Source: Verrucomicrobiales bacterium
GTDB lineage: Bacteria > Verrucomicrobiota > Verrucomicrobiia > Verrucomicrobiales > DEV007
NCBI GenBank assembly: GCA_028281705.1
Contig: JANQJH010000071.1
Location: forward strand, 1 to 34,355
DNA length: 34,355 nucleotides
Direction: 5' to 3'
Part shown: one piece after another, positions 25,371-33,452 of the stretch
Numbering within the stretch: the stretch's first letter is position 1
Layout: each line of letters begins with the position of its first letter
Translations under genes and position numbers: made by a program
Notes under the pieces: generated by a model
Told to the model about the DNA's origin: nothing
What the model saw: only the letters and a program-made list of their open reading frames with translations
Databases searched by the model: none

Positions 25371-27089
25371 CTACTCAAAGACCTGTTGCTGGGGGTTCCA
25401 CGACACCTGGCCCGCTTGTTCATCGATCCAATCCGCAAGCTGTGTCGGGCTGCCGAACACACCGGTCACTTTCCTCACCGATGCCGCAATATCACGCTTG
25501 GTGAAGGTATTCACTTCCTGGTCGCGAAGCACCTTGGCAGCCAGCTGCAGCCCCTCGGGCATTCCGCGCTCAAGGGCTAACTTGGCCAGGGAACGCTCCT
25601 CCCAGTGATTGGCTTTTCCAATCGCGCGGCGCAAGGGATCTCTGATATCCAAATCGGGCACAGTCGCCAGATGTTCGACGATGTGACTGATGGCATGATC
25701 TTCGTGAGTTTCAATGTGTTCCAACAAGGCGGGCACAGCCGTGTCCGGGTTCGTCACCAAGGCGGCCTCAACCACACTATGACGAATCTGCGAGCTGCTG
25801 GGATTGCGGATTTCCTCCAACAACAGCGCTTCACCCTCTTCAAACCGGTACTTCGCCAGAAGGGGCGAGAGATAACCCGACTCGGCGAACACCTTGAGAA
25901 TGGTCTCCTTGTCATCCTCATCCAGAAGCGATTCCAAAGCTTCTTCCACGGCGCTTCGCCCTGCTAAATTGGCGCCGGACTCCCGCGCCCAGTGAGGGCC
26001 CAGGGCTTCGAGTTTCGCGAGCAAGGGATCCACCGCCGCGTCACCGAGCGCCACCAGCTGACTGACGAGCGCGTTTCCCGGCATGTAGCCATTGGCGTTC
26101 TCAAAAGCCTCCACAATGAGGTCGATCTTGGCAGGAATGTCCTTCGCCCCGGAAAGATCGATCGCTTCATGCCCTCGAAACGATCTGGAAGGCTTCTTTG
26201 GGGCGGATGCACTGTCATCCCCATCATCCTTCGAACGCTCGGAAAGCAAACTGCTTGTCCCATGATCCGGGCCGGCCAAGGCAGCGCGAGCAATTTCCAG
26301 CCGCGAGACTTCCGTACGAAGATCGTTGATGGTGTGCCACTGCCAGAGCAAGGGGATGCAAGCGAGCAGCGTGACAAAAGCAATTGTTTTGATAGGAGGC
26401 GAAGTCATGGCAGTGAGAGATCCGGCAATGGTTAAGGTGGACGTGGCGGTGGGTAGATTGGAAACGGTCGTGGTGATGCGGGCCGCCATCCCGATCGGCG
26501 CCGCCTGGATCGACTGGCGAAAGAGTTCGGCCCCACTCAGGGCCGACACCGGAAGGGCCATTCCCTGGCGCCCCAGCTGCTGACGAAGTTTGCTCAAAGC
26601 ACGCTGAGAACGCTTCTTCGCCGCCTCCTCGTTGATGCCCAATCGTGCGGCCACGTCTTTTAAATCCCGATCTTCGTAATAGCGCAGCAGCAGAACCTCG
26701 CGATCCTTCGACGGCAACTGTGAGAGCGCCTGATTGAGAACAGGCAAGACGCGTTCCCAAACGGATGCGGAATCGCCCTCATTCTTCAAGTTCTCCGCCG
26801 CGCGAGACTCTCGGTTCAATCGGCGACGCTCTTTCCGGCGCCGATTGGCGGCGAGCCACATCGTCGATTTGTAGAGCCAACCGGAGAGGCAGGTCCGCTT
26901 CCCTAACTGTTTAGCTTTTCGCGCCATGAGAACGAAGGCATCTTGAGCGACTTCCTCCGCCACATCGCGATGACCCAGCTCGCGGAAAGCGACCGAGTAG
27001 ACGAAGTCCACGTGCCGGGTAACCAACTCGCGGAAGCGGTCCTCGCGCCGGTCCTCGGCGTATGCTCGAATCAGTTCGGAATCATTCAC
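25371..27089 (-). CDS. ECF sigma factor fused to a transmembrane segment and C-terminal helical repeats, 572 aa
   Basis: Residues 1-175 are an ECF sigma-70 factor: region 2 (RFRELVTRHVDFVYSVAFRE, DVAEEVAQDAFVLMARKA, LSGWLYKSTMWLAANRRR) and region 4 (LSQLPSKDREVLLLRYYED, DVAARLGINEEAAKKRSQRAL). A linker follows, then one strong hydrophobic segment (about 233-251, PIKTIAFVTLLACIPLLWQW), a short coiled coil (NDLRTEVSRLEIARAA) and a polar stretch (about 280-310). The rest (about 320-565) is HEAT-like helical repeats. The topology implies a sigma domain tethered to the inner face of the membrane and a solenoid on the other side, so activation may need proteolytic release. Such fusions occur in Verrucomicrobia, but their regulation is little studied. 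A single-subunit sigma/sensor is the simplest reading. Confidence 0.88.
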   Translation of the reverse strand: MNDSELIRAYAEDRREDRFRELVTRHVDFVYSVAFRELGHRDVAEEVAQDAFVLMARKAKQLGKRTCLSGWLYKSTMWLAANRRRKERRRLNRESRAAENLKNEGDSASVWERVLPVLNQALSQLPSKDREVLLLRYYEDRDLKDVAARLGINEEAAKKRSQRALSKLRQQLGRQGMALPVSALSGAELFRQSIQAAPIGMAARITTTVSNLPTATSTLTIAGSLTAMTSPPIKTIAFVTLLACIPLLWQWHTINDLRTEVSRLEIARAALAGPDHGTSSLLSERSKDDGDDSASAPKKPSRSFRGHEAIDLSGAKDIPAKIDLIVEAFENANGYMPGNALVSQLVALGDAAVDPLLAKLEALGPHWARESGANLAGRSAVEEALESLLDEDDKETILKVFAESGYLSPLLAKYRFEEGEALLLEEIRNPSSSQIRHSVVEAALVTNPDTAVPALLEHIETHEDHAISHIVEHLATVPDLDIRDPLRRAIGKANHWEERSLAKLALERGMPEGLQLAAKVLRDQEVNTFTKRDIAASVRKVTGVFGSPTQLADWIDEQAGQVSWNPQQQVFE

Positions 27090-27243
27090 GGATCAGGAGG
27101 TCAGTCATCGGTTTCAATCTACTCTGTCCACTGGCCCGCTCCCAGGGGACATTTCATTGAAGAATTTCACCTGGCGCGTGTGCCACGCCTGGTCCTAAGA
27201 AACGACGTTGATCGACAATGGTAGCATCGCTACCCTAATCCCA

Positions 27244-27462
27244 ATGCCTGCTGGTTTTCCCGAACTCGATGATTTTCCAGCCGAAGAGAAAATCATTCTC
27301 GCTGTTGAACTATGGAGTGAGGCTACTTCGGATTCGAAAGAGGGGTCTCCAGATCCAGGGATCGTGGCGGCACTCCAGCAGCGAATGGAGTACTACAGGC
27401 GTGATCCAGGCTCAGCCTTGCCTTGGGAGGAAGTGAAAAGGCGCATGAAGAAGCATGGATGA
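27244..27462 (+). CDS. Antitoxin-like addiction module component, 72 aa
   Basis: Resembles the short 'putative addiction module component' family found with RelE/ParE-type toxins: an N-terminal LxxFPAEEKIILAVELWSE helix and a C-terminal YYRRDPGSALPWEEVKRRMKK motif, both typical. ATG 27244 is preferred; the frame can be extended to a TTG at 27208, but those codons are not family-like. The gene overlaps the following toxin-like frame by 8 bases (ATGGATGA), the usual translational coupling of such pairs. The toxin frame is interrupted, so the antitoxin appears to be retained without a working partner. Its family is normally an antitoxin that neutralises an mRNA interferase or gyrase poison. Expression in this state is unknown. 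Confidence 0.8.
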   Translation: MPAGFPELDDFPAEEKIILAVELWSEATSDSKEGSPDPGIVAALQQRMEYYRRDPGSALPWEEVKRRMKKHG

Positions 27463-27760
27463 GGTCGTTTGGACACTTGGCGCCACCTCCGATCTGCAAG
27501 AGCTGTATGCCGACATTGGAGAGCTGCAGGGTGACTAGCTACTACGAAGACTGGATGCAGCACTGTCTCTACTGCGCCTGTTCCCGGAGCAAGGTCCGAT
27601 CTACGATGGATCTCTTCGCAGACTCTTGGTAGGCCGCGATCGGACGTACGGGCTCTTCTACGCCATTGAAGGAAGACGACTCGTGATATCAGCGATCACG
27701 GATCTACGGCAGGACTCTGACACCATATCCAATAAGCTCAAGAGTCGTATCAATGGCTAG
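27455..27760 (+). pseudogene. RelE/ParE-type toxin interrupted by an in-frame TAG
   Basis: Translation from ATG 27455 gives MDEVVWTLGATSDLQELYADI, then GELQGD, then a TAG at codon 28 (27536-27538), and continues in the same frame with LLRRLDAALSLLRLFPEQGP, DGSLRRLLVGRDRTYGLFYA and IEGRRLVISAITDLRQDS to a final TAG at 27758-27760. The continuous family-like sequence on both sides of one stop (101 sense codons expected) indicates a single substitution rather than an unrelated frame. The upstream antitoxin overlaps by 8 bases. Too short a product would result to be active, so this is most simply a toxin killed by an amber mutation; suppression or a sequencing error are alternatives. Confidence 0.8.
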
Positions 27761-28001
27761 CGGAGCAGGAGGCCGCGGTTGGATTTATTCCCTCGCGGTC
27801 GACTCGGAATGTCGGGGCCAGGGGATCGGAACCGCCCTCATGCAGCAGGTGGAGGAGGCCCTCCACGCTCGCGGCTGCCTCAAGATCAACCTTCAGATCC
27901 TGGGGGGCAATACAGCTGTCCAGGGATTCTACCAAGCCCTGGGCTACTCCACGGAGGTGAGGATCAGCATGGGCAAACGTTTGACGAATTCGAAGGAGTG
28001 A
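27753..28001 (+). pseudogene. Truncated GNAT acetyltransferase (C-terminal half), 82 codons
   Basis: The frame carries the C-terminal half of a GNAT N-acetyltransferase: WIYSLAVDSECRGQGIGTAL includes the acetyl-CoA-binding R-G-x-G-x-G motif, followed by LQILGGNTAVQGFYQALGYS, also typical. Full-length members run to about 140-150 residues. The N-terminal half is missing, and upstream in this frame lies only toxin sequence read out of frame. The ATG at 27753 overlaps the toxin stop (ATGGCTAG). It is therefore probably a remnant left by a deletion or recombination joining two genes, although a short expressed product cannot be ruled out. No partner acetyl-acceptor can be inferred. Confidence 0.7.
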
Positions 28002-28024
28002 TTCGCCGGAGCGGGGAAAAGCAC

Positions 28025-28096
28025 TACACCCGGCGGGAATCGAACCCACATTTCCGGCTCCGGAAACCGGCGTGTTATCCATTACACTACGGGTGC
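28025..28096 (-). tRNA. tRNA-Arg (anticodon CCG)
   Basis: The minus strand folds as a cloverleaf: acceptor GCACCCG with CGGGTGT (one G-U), D-arm with AATGGATAA in the loop, anticodon stem CCGGT/GCCGG with loop TTCCGGA giving anticodon CCG (reads CGG Arg), and T-arm TGGGTTCGATTCCCG. The discriminator is A and CCA is not encoded. It lies next to the decayed toxin/GNAT region and before lspA. Confidence 0.96.
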
Positions 28097-28102
28097 GCCG
28101 GG

Positions 28103-28130
28103 AGAGTAATGGGCCGCCCAAGCTTGTCAA
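28103..28130 (-). promoter_or_regulatory. Candidate sigma-70-type promoter of tRNA-Arg
   Basis: On the minus strand a perfect TTGACA (28130-28125), 16-base spacer and TACTCT (28108-28103) lie six bases upstream of the mature tRNA 5' end. The -35 matches consensus fully; the -10 matches at three of six positions. Confidence 0.5.
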
Positions 28131-28169
28131 GGGCAGGAAATGAGTTCGCACGCTCGCGGCCGAAAGGCC

Positions 28170-28682
28170 TCACGCCTCTCCTGCCGTACCCGAATCCGCC
28201 TTGGGCTCCATGAACGCGGAAATGGCCAACAAACCAGCGGCGATACAGATGCAGGAATCGGCCACATTGAAGGAGGGCCAAACCATGAATTGGAGATCGA
28301 AGCTGAGAAAATCAACGACGTATCCATGAACCAGACGGTCCGTCAGGTTTCCCACGATCCCGGGAAAGAGGAGAAAGACGGCCCATTGGCTGGTTTTGAT
28401 CGGAAAGGCGTTCTTGCGCCACAAGATGCCGATGACGATCAGAGCGCCAACAGCGACCGCTCCAAACACAATGTTAGCCCATGCCGTCCCATTGAAGCGG
28501 CCGAAGGCAACCCCCGTGTTGTGCACCCGCACAATCTCGAAGAAGCCCTCAATGACCACCGTCCCATCATAGCCGTCCCGCGGGTTGGGTGCGTCGTAGT
28601 TCCAAACGATGAGCCACTTCGTGACCTGATCCAACACGTACAATGGCAGGGAGAGACAAAGCAGCGTTTTCAGAAAGGGCAT
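28170..28682 (-). CDS. lspA: Lipoprotein signal peptidase (signal peptidase II), 170 aa
   Basis: Inner-membrane aspartyl protease that removes signal peptides from prolipoproteins such as the RlpA-like one in this window. Catalytic aspartates are in GNLTDR and NVADS, and RVHNTGVAFG is the other family signature. Four hydrophobic segments are seen (LLCLSLPLYVLDQVTKWLI, ANIVFGAVAVGALIVIGIL, AVFLLFPGIVGN and ADSCICIAAGLLAISAF). ATG 28682 is preferred; a TTG at 28694 would add four residues and overlap the ileS stop. The gap from ileS is eight bases, so translation is probably coupled; ileS-lspA is a common gene order. Downstream is the tRNA-Arg gene. Confidence 0.95.
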   Translation of the reverse strand: MPFLKTLLCLSLPLYVLDQVTKWLIVWNYDAPNPRDGYDGTVVIEGFFEIVRVHNTGVAFGRFNGTAWANIVFGAVAVGALIVIGILWRKNAFPIKTSQWAVFLLFPGIVGNLTDRLVHGYVVDFLSFDLQFMVWPSFNVADSCICIAAGLLAISAFMEPKADSGTAGEA

Positions 28683-28690
28683 CTTGTCAT

Positions 28691-31447
28691 TCAAGCTGAG
28701 AATTCCAGGGGAAGCGCCTCCACGCAGCGATGACAGAGATCGGCGTGCGCTTCATGCAAACCCACACTATCCACATAGCGCCAACAACGGCCACACTTTC
28801 CAGCCTTGCTGGAGGTCACTGTGGCACTCATGGTATCTCCCTCCTCCTTGAGTTCGAGGGCACTGACGATGAAGAACTCCGTCAACGTCTCCAACTGATC
28901 GGCAAACTGATGCACCACGGCGCCCGCGGGAGCGGCGAAGGTCACGACAGCTTCGTCGTTTCTTGCGATGGTCTTCTCCTGCCGGGCATCTTCGATCGCC
29001 TTCTGGATCACGTGCCGGGCGTCAATCAAGGCCTGCACTTGCTCCAGCGACTCCGGTGCCGCCTCGATCGATGCAGGATCCGGAAACTGGCTCAAATGGA
29101 CGGATTCGTCGTGCCCCAGGGTCTCCCAGGCCTCATCCGCGGTGTAGGAAATCACCGGCGCCAAGAGGCGGCACAGGGTATCCATGATCTGCGCCATGGC
29201 CGTCTGTGAGGCGCGTCGACGCGGACTATCGACGGCGTCGCAATAGAGCCGGTCCTTGGTGATATCGATATAGAGACTGGAGAGATCGACGGCACAGAAC
29301 TGATTCAGCTCATTGTAGACCTTGCGGAACTCGTAGCGGTCATAGGCTTCCCGGCAATTGGCCGTGACCGCTTGCAAACGGGTCAGGATCCAACGGTCGA
29401 TCAAGGTCATCTCGGAAAAGGGGACCGCATCCACCGCAGGTTGAAAATCCTTCAAGTTGCCTAACAAGACGCGGACAGTATTGCGAATCCTCCGGTAAGC
29501 TTCGACCACCTGCTTGAAGAGCTCTTCGGAGAAGGGCACCTCGGCATTGTAGTCCACGCTCGCCGCCCAGAGCCGCAAGTTGTCTGCTCCGTACTTGTCG
29601 TAGAAGAATTTGGCGTCGAGCGGCTTGGAACCCTTTTCCGCCGACTTCGAGATCTTGTTCCCCGAAGTATCAACCACGAACCCATGGGTGATGACGGTTT
29701 TGTAAGGGGCCGCGTCGTCGGTCGCCACACTCACCATGAGCGAAGACTGGAACCAGCCGCGGTGCTGGTCCGTGGCCTCGATGTAGATATCGGCCGGCCG
29801 CTGCAACTCGGGGTGGCGATCGAGCACGGCGACGTGACTACTTCCGGAATCGATCCACACATCGAGCGTGTCCCGCCCCTTCTTCGTCCCTTCGGGCAGG
29901 CCCAAGCGCTGGGCCCACTCTTCATCACTGAGTTCAAACCAGGCATTGGTCCCCTCCTTCTCGGTGACCTCGGCCACCTTCCGGGCCACCTCGGCCTCGA
30001 TGATCCACCCGCCGTCGGGCTTGCGAAACACCGGCAGGGGCACGCCCCAGGTGCGCTGCCGCGAAATGCACCAGTCCGGGCGCGCAGCCACCGTACCCGC
30101 GATGCGATTCTGGCCCCACCCTGGAAGCCAGGTCACCTTGTCGATCTCCGCCAAGGCCTTCTCTCGAATGTCATCGATCCTGATGAAGAACTGTTCCACG
30201 GCCCGGAACACGATGGGCGTCTTGGAACGCCAACAGTGCGGGTAGGAATGCTGGTAGTCGTGTTGCCCCAGGAGAGCCTTCTTCTCCTCGAGGATCTCGA
30301 TGACTTTGGAGTTCGCCTTGAAGACGTGCATGCCGACCAGTTCGGGCACGCCGCATTCCTCGGTGAAGAGACCGGCGTCATCCACCGGGGAGAGGATCTC
30401 CAGACCGTGTTGGCGTCCGGCCACATAGTCATCCTGACCATGCCCCGGCGCGATGTGCACCGCCCCAGTTCCGGTCTCCGCGGTGACGAAGTTCGTGTTG
30501 ATGAGCTTGGAAACGCGATCGAGAAACGGATGCTGCGCCTCCAGACCTTCGAACTCGCTCCCCTTGATCGTCCTGGCATCACTGCCACCCACGGGACGAA
30601 AACTGCTCAGATCGCCAAAGGAATCAACGAGGGCCTTGGTGATCACGAGGCGCTCCCGACGGCCATCCTCATGGGCAAACTCATCGACGACGTAGTCAAA
30701 TTGAGCGTGGAGCGCGATGGCCAGATTGGCCGGAAGCGTCCAGGGCGTCGTTGTCCAGATCACCATCGCGGTGTCCTCGCCTAACTGATCTCCGACGAGA
30801 GGGAACTTGACGAACACTGCGGGGGAAGTCTTGTCCTCGTACTCCACCTCCGCCTCGGCCAGGGCCGTCTGGGCGCCGTAGCTCCAGGACACGGGCTTCT
30901 TACTCTGATAGACCATGCCGCGTTCGACGAACTGGGCAAAGACACGGATGATATCGGCCTCGTACTTGGGATCGAGGGTGAGGTAGGGATTCTCCCAGTC
31001 ACCCAGAACACCGAGCCGTTTGAAAGACTGCCGCTGGATATCGATGTACTGGCGGGCGAACTTTTCTGATCGACGCCTGATCTCCGCCGGTTCCAGCCCC
31101 TTGGCCTCCTTGACCACCTTGAACTCGATGGGCAAACCGTGGCAGTCCCACCCTGGCACGTAGGGCGTTTCGAAGCCACTCATCGTCCTCGATTTGACGA
31201 TGAAGTCCTTCAGGAGCTTGTTCAAGGCCGTGCCCATATGGACGTCGCCGTTGGCAAAGGGCGGCCCGTCATGGAGGATGAACTTGGGGGAGTTGGCCGC
31301 TTTCCGCTTCTCCTGAATACGGTGATAAAGCCGCGCCTCATCCCAGCGCTTGAGGCGACCAGGCTCACGCTCCACGAGATTCGCCCGCATGGGAAACTCG
31401 GTCTGGGGAAGATTGAGGGTCTCTTTGTAAACGTTCTTCTTGCTCAT
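28691..31447 (-). CDS. ileS: Isoleucyl-tRNA synthetase, 918 aa
   Basis: Class I aminoacyl-tRNA synthetase that charges tRNA(Ile). The first signature reads PPFANGDVHMGTALNK, with HMGT (70-73) where HxGH is usual, so the last His is replaced by Thr. The KMSKS signature is KISKS (598-602, in DTSGNKISKSAEKG). The CP1 editing domain is in the middle, the anticodon-binding domain follows, and the C-terminal zinc finger has Cys885/Cys888 and Cys905/Cys908 (CGRCWRY and CHRC). Length is normal. It precedes lspA. The upstream 116-base gap holds the 10-base palindrome ATCACGTGAT but no visible T-box. Confidence 0.97.
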   Translation of the reverse strand: MSKKNVYKETLNLPQTEFPMRANLVEREPGRLKRWDEARLYHRIQEKRKAANSPKFILHDGPPFANGDVHMGTALNKLLKDFIVKSRTMSGFETPYVPGWDCHGLPIEFKVVKEAKGLEPAEIRRRSEKFARQYIDIQRQSFKRLGVLGDWENPYLTLDPKYEADIIRVFAQFVERGMVYQSKKPVSWSYGAQTALAEAEVEYEDKTSPAVFVKFPLVGDQLGEDTAMVIWTTTPWTLPANLAIALHAQFDYVVDEFAHEDGRRERLVITKALVDSFGDLSSFRPVGGSDARTIKGSEFEGLEAQHPFLDRVSKLINTNFVTAETGTGAVHIAPGHGQDDYVAGRQHGLEILSPVDDAGLFTEECGVPELVGMHVFKANSKVIEILEEKKALLGQHDYQHSYPHCWRSKTPIVFRAVEQFFIRIDDIREKALAEIDKVTWLPGWGQNRIAGTVAARPDWCISRQRTWGVPLPVFRKPDGGWIIEAEVARKVAEVTEKEGTNAWFELSDEEWAQRLGLPEGTKKGRDTLDVWIDSGSSHVAVLDRHPELQRPADIYIEATDQHRGWFQSSLMVSVATDDAAPYKTVITHGFVVDTSGNKISKSAEKGSKPLDAKFFYDKYGADNLRLWAASVDYNAEVPFSEELFKQVVEAYRRIRNTVRVLLGNLKDFQPAVDAVPFSEMTLIDRWILTRLQAVTANCREAYDRYEFRKVYNELNQFCAVDLSSLYIDITKDRLYCDAVDSPRRRASQTAMAQIMDTLCRLLAPVISYTADEAWETLGHDESVHLSQFPDPASIEAAPESLEQVQALIDARHVIQKAIEDARQEKTIARNDEAVVTFAAPAGAVVHQFADQLETLTEFFIVSALELKEEGDTMSATVTSSKAGKCGRCWRYVDSVGLHEAHADLCHRCVEALPLEFSA

Positions 31448-31563
31448 GACGTTAGGCTCGCCGCCGGTTCCTCTCAGATTGACTTGATCACTGTCCGATC
31501 ACGTGATGTCCCCTGGCAGGGAAAGGCGTTGCACTGCTGGCTGGCCGGATAACCGGTGGGTTG

Positions 31564-32988
31564 TTATTCGATGACTTCAGGCCACTCGGTGTGAAAGAAC
31601 TCGCCCACCGGCTTGTCAATCCGCTCGTATGTGTGAGCGCCAAAGTAATCGCGTTGGGCCTGCAAGAGGTTTGCCGGGAGGCGTTCCTCACGGTAGCTGT
31701 CGTAATAGGCCAGGGAGGCGCTGAAGGCAGGCACGGGAATCCCGTTAGTCACCGCCAGCGCCACGACCTCACGCCAGTTCGCCTGGCTCGCGTTGAGAAT
31801 CCCTTTGAAATAGTCATCCAGCATCAGGTTCTTCAGCTCGGGATTCCCCTCATAGGCTTCTTTGATTCGGTTGAGGAATTGGGCCCGGATGATACAACCT
31901 CCACGCCAAACACTGGCAATATCCCCCATATTGAGCCCCCAGCCGTATTGCTCGCTGGCGGCCCGCAGCATGTTCATGCCCTGGGCGTAGGAAATGATCT
32001 TCGAGGCAAAGAGCGCATCGTGCACCTTCTGCTTCAGTTCCTCTTTGCTCAGACCGCTTTGAAAGGCCGTCGGCCCTTGCAAATGCGGCGCGGCCTCCAC
32101 CCGGTCTTCTTTCCAGGAAGAGAGGATACGCGCCTCCACCGCGGCGTTGATCGTGGAAATGACGGAACCCATTTCGGTGGCGGAGAGCACCGTCCAACGA
32201 CCCGTCCCCTTCTGGCCCGCGCGGTCCATGATACGCTCGACAATGGGTTCTCCGGTTTCTTCGTCGATGATGGTGAAGATCTTCGACGTGATCTGAATGA
32301 GGTAGCTCTCGAGATCCCCCCGATTCCATTCATCGAAGATCGCGGCTTGCTCTTCCGCCGTGAATCCCGCAGCCTTGAACAAGTTGTAGGCCTCACAGAT
32401 CAACTGCATGTCACCGTACTCGATGCCATTGTGAATCATCTTCACGTAATGCCCCGCGCCCCCGGCCCCCATGTGCCGGCAACAGGCCTCCCCGTTCACC
32501 TTGGCCGAGATCGCGGTGAAAATCGGCTCGATGATCTTCCAGGAATCCATGGGACCGCCAGGCATGATCGCGGGTCCCTTCAAGGCGCCCTCTTCACCGC
32601 CGGAGACGCCGGCTCCGATGAAGAGGATGCCCTTCTCCTCCAAATACTCGCTCCGGCGCTGGGTGTCGGTGAAGAGCGAGTTGCCTCCGTCAATGATGAG
32701 ATCGCCCTGATCAATGAGGGGCAAGAGTTGCTCGATGACGGCGTCCACGGCCCCGCCGGCCTTGACCATGATCTGGATCTTTCTCGGCGTGGCCAGACTC
32801 TCGACAAAGGCCTTCAAATCCGCATGCCCTTCGATATTCCGGCCCTTGGCGCCATCGGCGAGAAAGGCCTCCGTCACCGAGCCGGTGCGGTTGTAGACAG
32901 AAACTCGAAAGCCCCGGCTCTCCACGTTCAATACCAAATTCTGCCCCATCACCGCGAGGCCGATCAGTCCGAAATCACTCTTACTCAT
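31564..32988 (-). CDS. gndA: NADP-dependent 6-phosphogluconate dehydrogenase, 474 aa
   Basis: Oxidative pentose phosphate enzyme: decarboxylates 6-phosphogluconate to ribulose 5-phosphate, making NADPH in the cytoplasm. The N-terminal dinucleotide fold begins GLIGLAVMGQNL (7-18), with NRTG (33-36) following the second strand, as in NADP-binding members. Catalytic residues are in KMIHNGIEYGDMQ (Lys183, Asn187, Glu190) and GVSGGEEGAL. The long alpha-helical C-terminal domain is complete. The open frame runs upstream to 33192, but ATG 32988 begins the conserved protein; the added part overlaps moaE. It is divergent from moaE, with 71 bases between starts. No convincing ribosome-binding site is seen. 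Downstream, 116 bases separate it from ileS. Confidence 0.96.
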   Translation of the reverse strand: MSKSDFGLIGLAVMGQNLVLNVESRGFRVSVYNRTGSVTEAFLADGAKGRNIEGHADLKAFVESLATPRKIQIMVKAGGAVDAVIEQLLPLIDQGDLIIDGGNSLFTDTQRRSEYLEEKGILFIGAGVSGGEEGALKGPAIMPGGPMDSWKIIEPIFTAISAKVNGEACCRHMGAGGAGHYVKMIHNGIEYGDMQLICEAYNLFKAAGFTAEEQAAIFDEWNRGDLESYLIQITSKIFTIIDEETGEPIVERIMDRAGQKGTGRWTVLSATEMGSVISTINAAVEARILSSWKEDRVEAAPHLQGPTAFQSGLSKEELKQKVHDALFASKIISYAQGMNMLRAASEQYGWGLNMGDIASVWRGGCIIRAQFLNRIKEAYEGNPELKNLMLDDYFKGILNASQANWREVVALAVTNGIPVPAFSASLAYYDSYREERLPANLLQAQRDYFGAHTYERIDKPVGEFFHTEWPEVIE

Positions 32989-33059
32989 AAACACTTGAAA
33001 CTCGTTTGCCGAGGCGGTGTAAGTTGAGGGGAGCGGGACTCTAGTCAACGGATATTCAC

Positions 33060-33452
33060 ATGCCCCATTACCAGATTTCCAAACGCATCGATGACCAGCC
33101 CGTCGAAACCGAAACCACGGAGTTTTCCCCCGACCACGGGGCCGTGTTGCAGTTTCTCGGGGTCGTCCGCGAGCTGGAGGACGGGCGGCCACTGCAAGGG
33201 ATCCGTTACAGCTGCTATGAAAAGATGGCCTGGGAAGTGCTGGAAAAGACGATCGCCGAGGCCTTGGCCCAATTCGGGGAGCACGGCCTGACCTTTCATC
33301 ATCGGTTAGGGTTCGTTCCCGTGGCCGAGCCCTCGGTCATCGTCCGCGTGGCCACGGGCCACAGCCAGGGCGCCTTCGATCTCTGCCAGCACTACCTCAA
33401 GGCGGTCAAGACGACTCTGCCCATCTGGAAAGATCCCGTTTTTCTCTCATGA
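33060..33452 (+). CDS. moaE: Molybdopterin synthase catalytic subunit, 130 aa
   Basis: Catalytic large subunit of molybdopterin synthase, which inserts the two sulfurs into precursor Z using thiocarboxylated MoaD. Family signatures: GAVLQFLGVVRELEDGR, RYSCYEKMAWEVL (usual L-x-Y-E-x-Y-x-x-M-A), FHHRLGFVPVAEPSVIVRVA and HYLKAVKTTLPIWKDPVF, whose lysines are the usual active-site ones. Length is slightly below the typical 140-150. No moaD or other moa genes are adjacent, so the small subunit must be encoded elsewhere. The gene overlaps pgsA by four bases (ATGA), so the two are translationally coupled despite unrelated roles. Confidence 0.92.
   Translation: MPHYQISKRIDDQPVETETTEFSPDHGAVLQFLGVVRELEDGRPLQGIRYSCYEKMAWEVLEKTIAEALAQFGEHGLTFHHRLGFVPVAEPSVIVRVATGHSQGAFDLCQHYLKAVKTTLPIWKDPVFLS

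Noticed and set aside
27160-27200. Imperfect GC-rich hairpin between the sigma-fusion gene and the antitoxin gene
   Set aside because: Needs a 2-base bulge, has no T-run, and lies between divergent starts, so no role can be supported.
31448-31563. T-box or other riboswitch before ileS
   Set aside because: Only 116 bases, no visible T-box sequence or specifier hairpin.
31561-33027. 488-codon plus-strand frame antisense to 6-phosphogluconate dehydrogenase
   Set aside because: Complete overlap with a clear core gene; composition-driven shadow frame.
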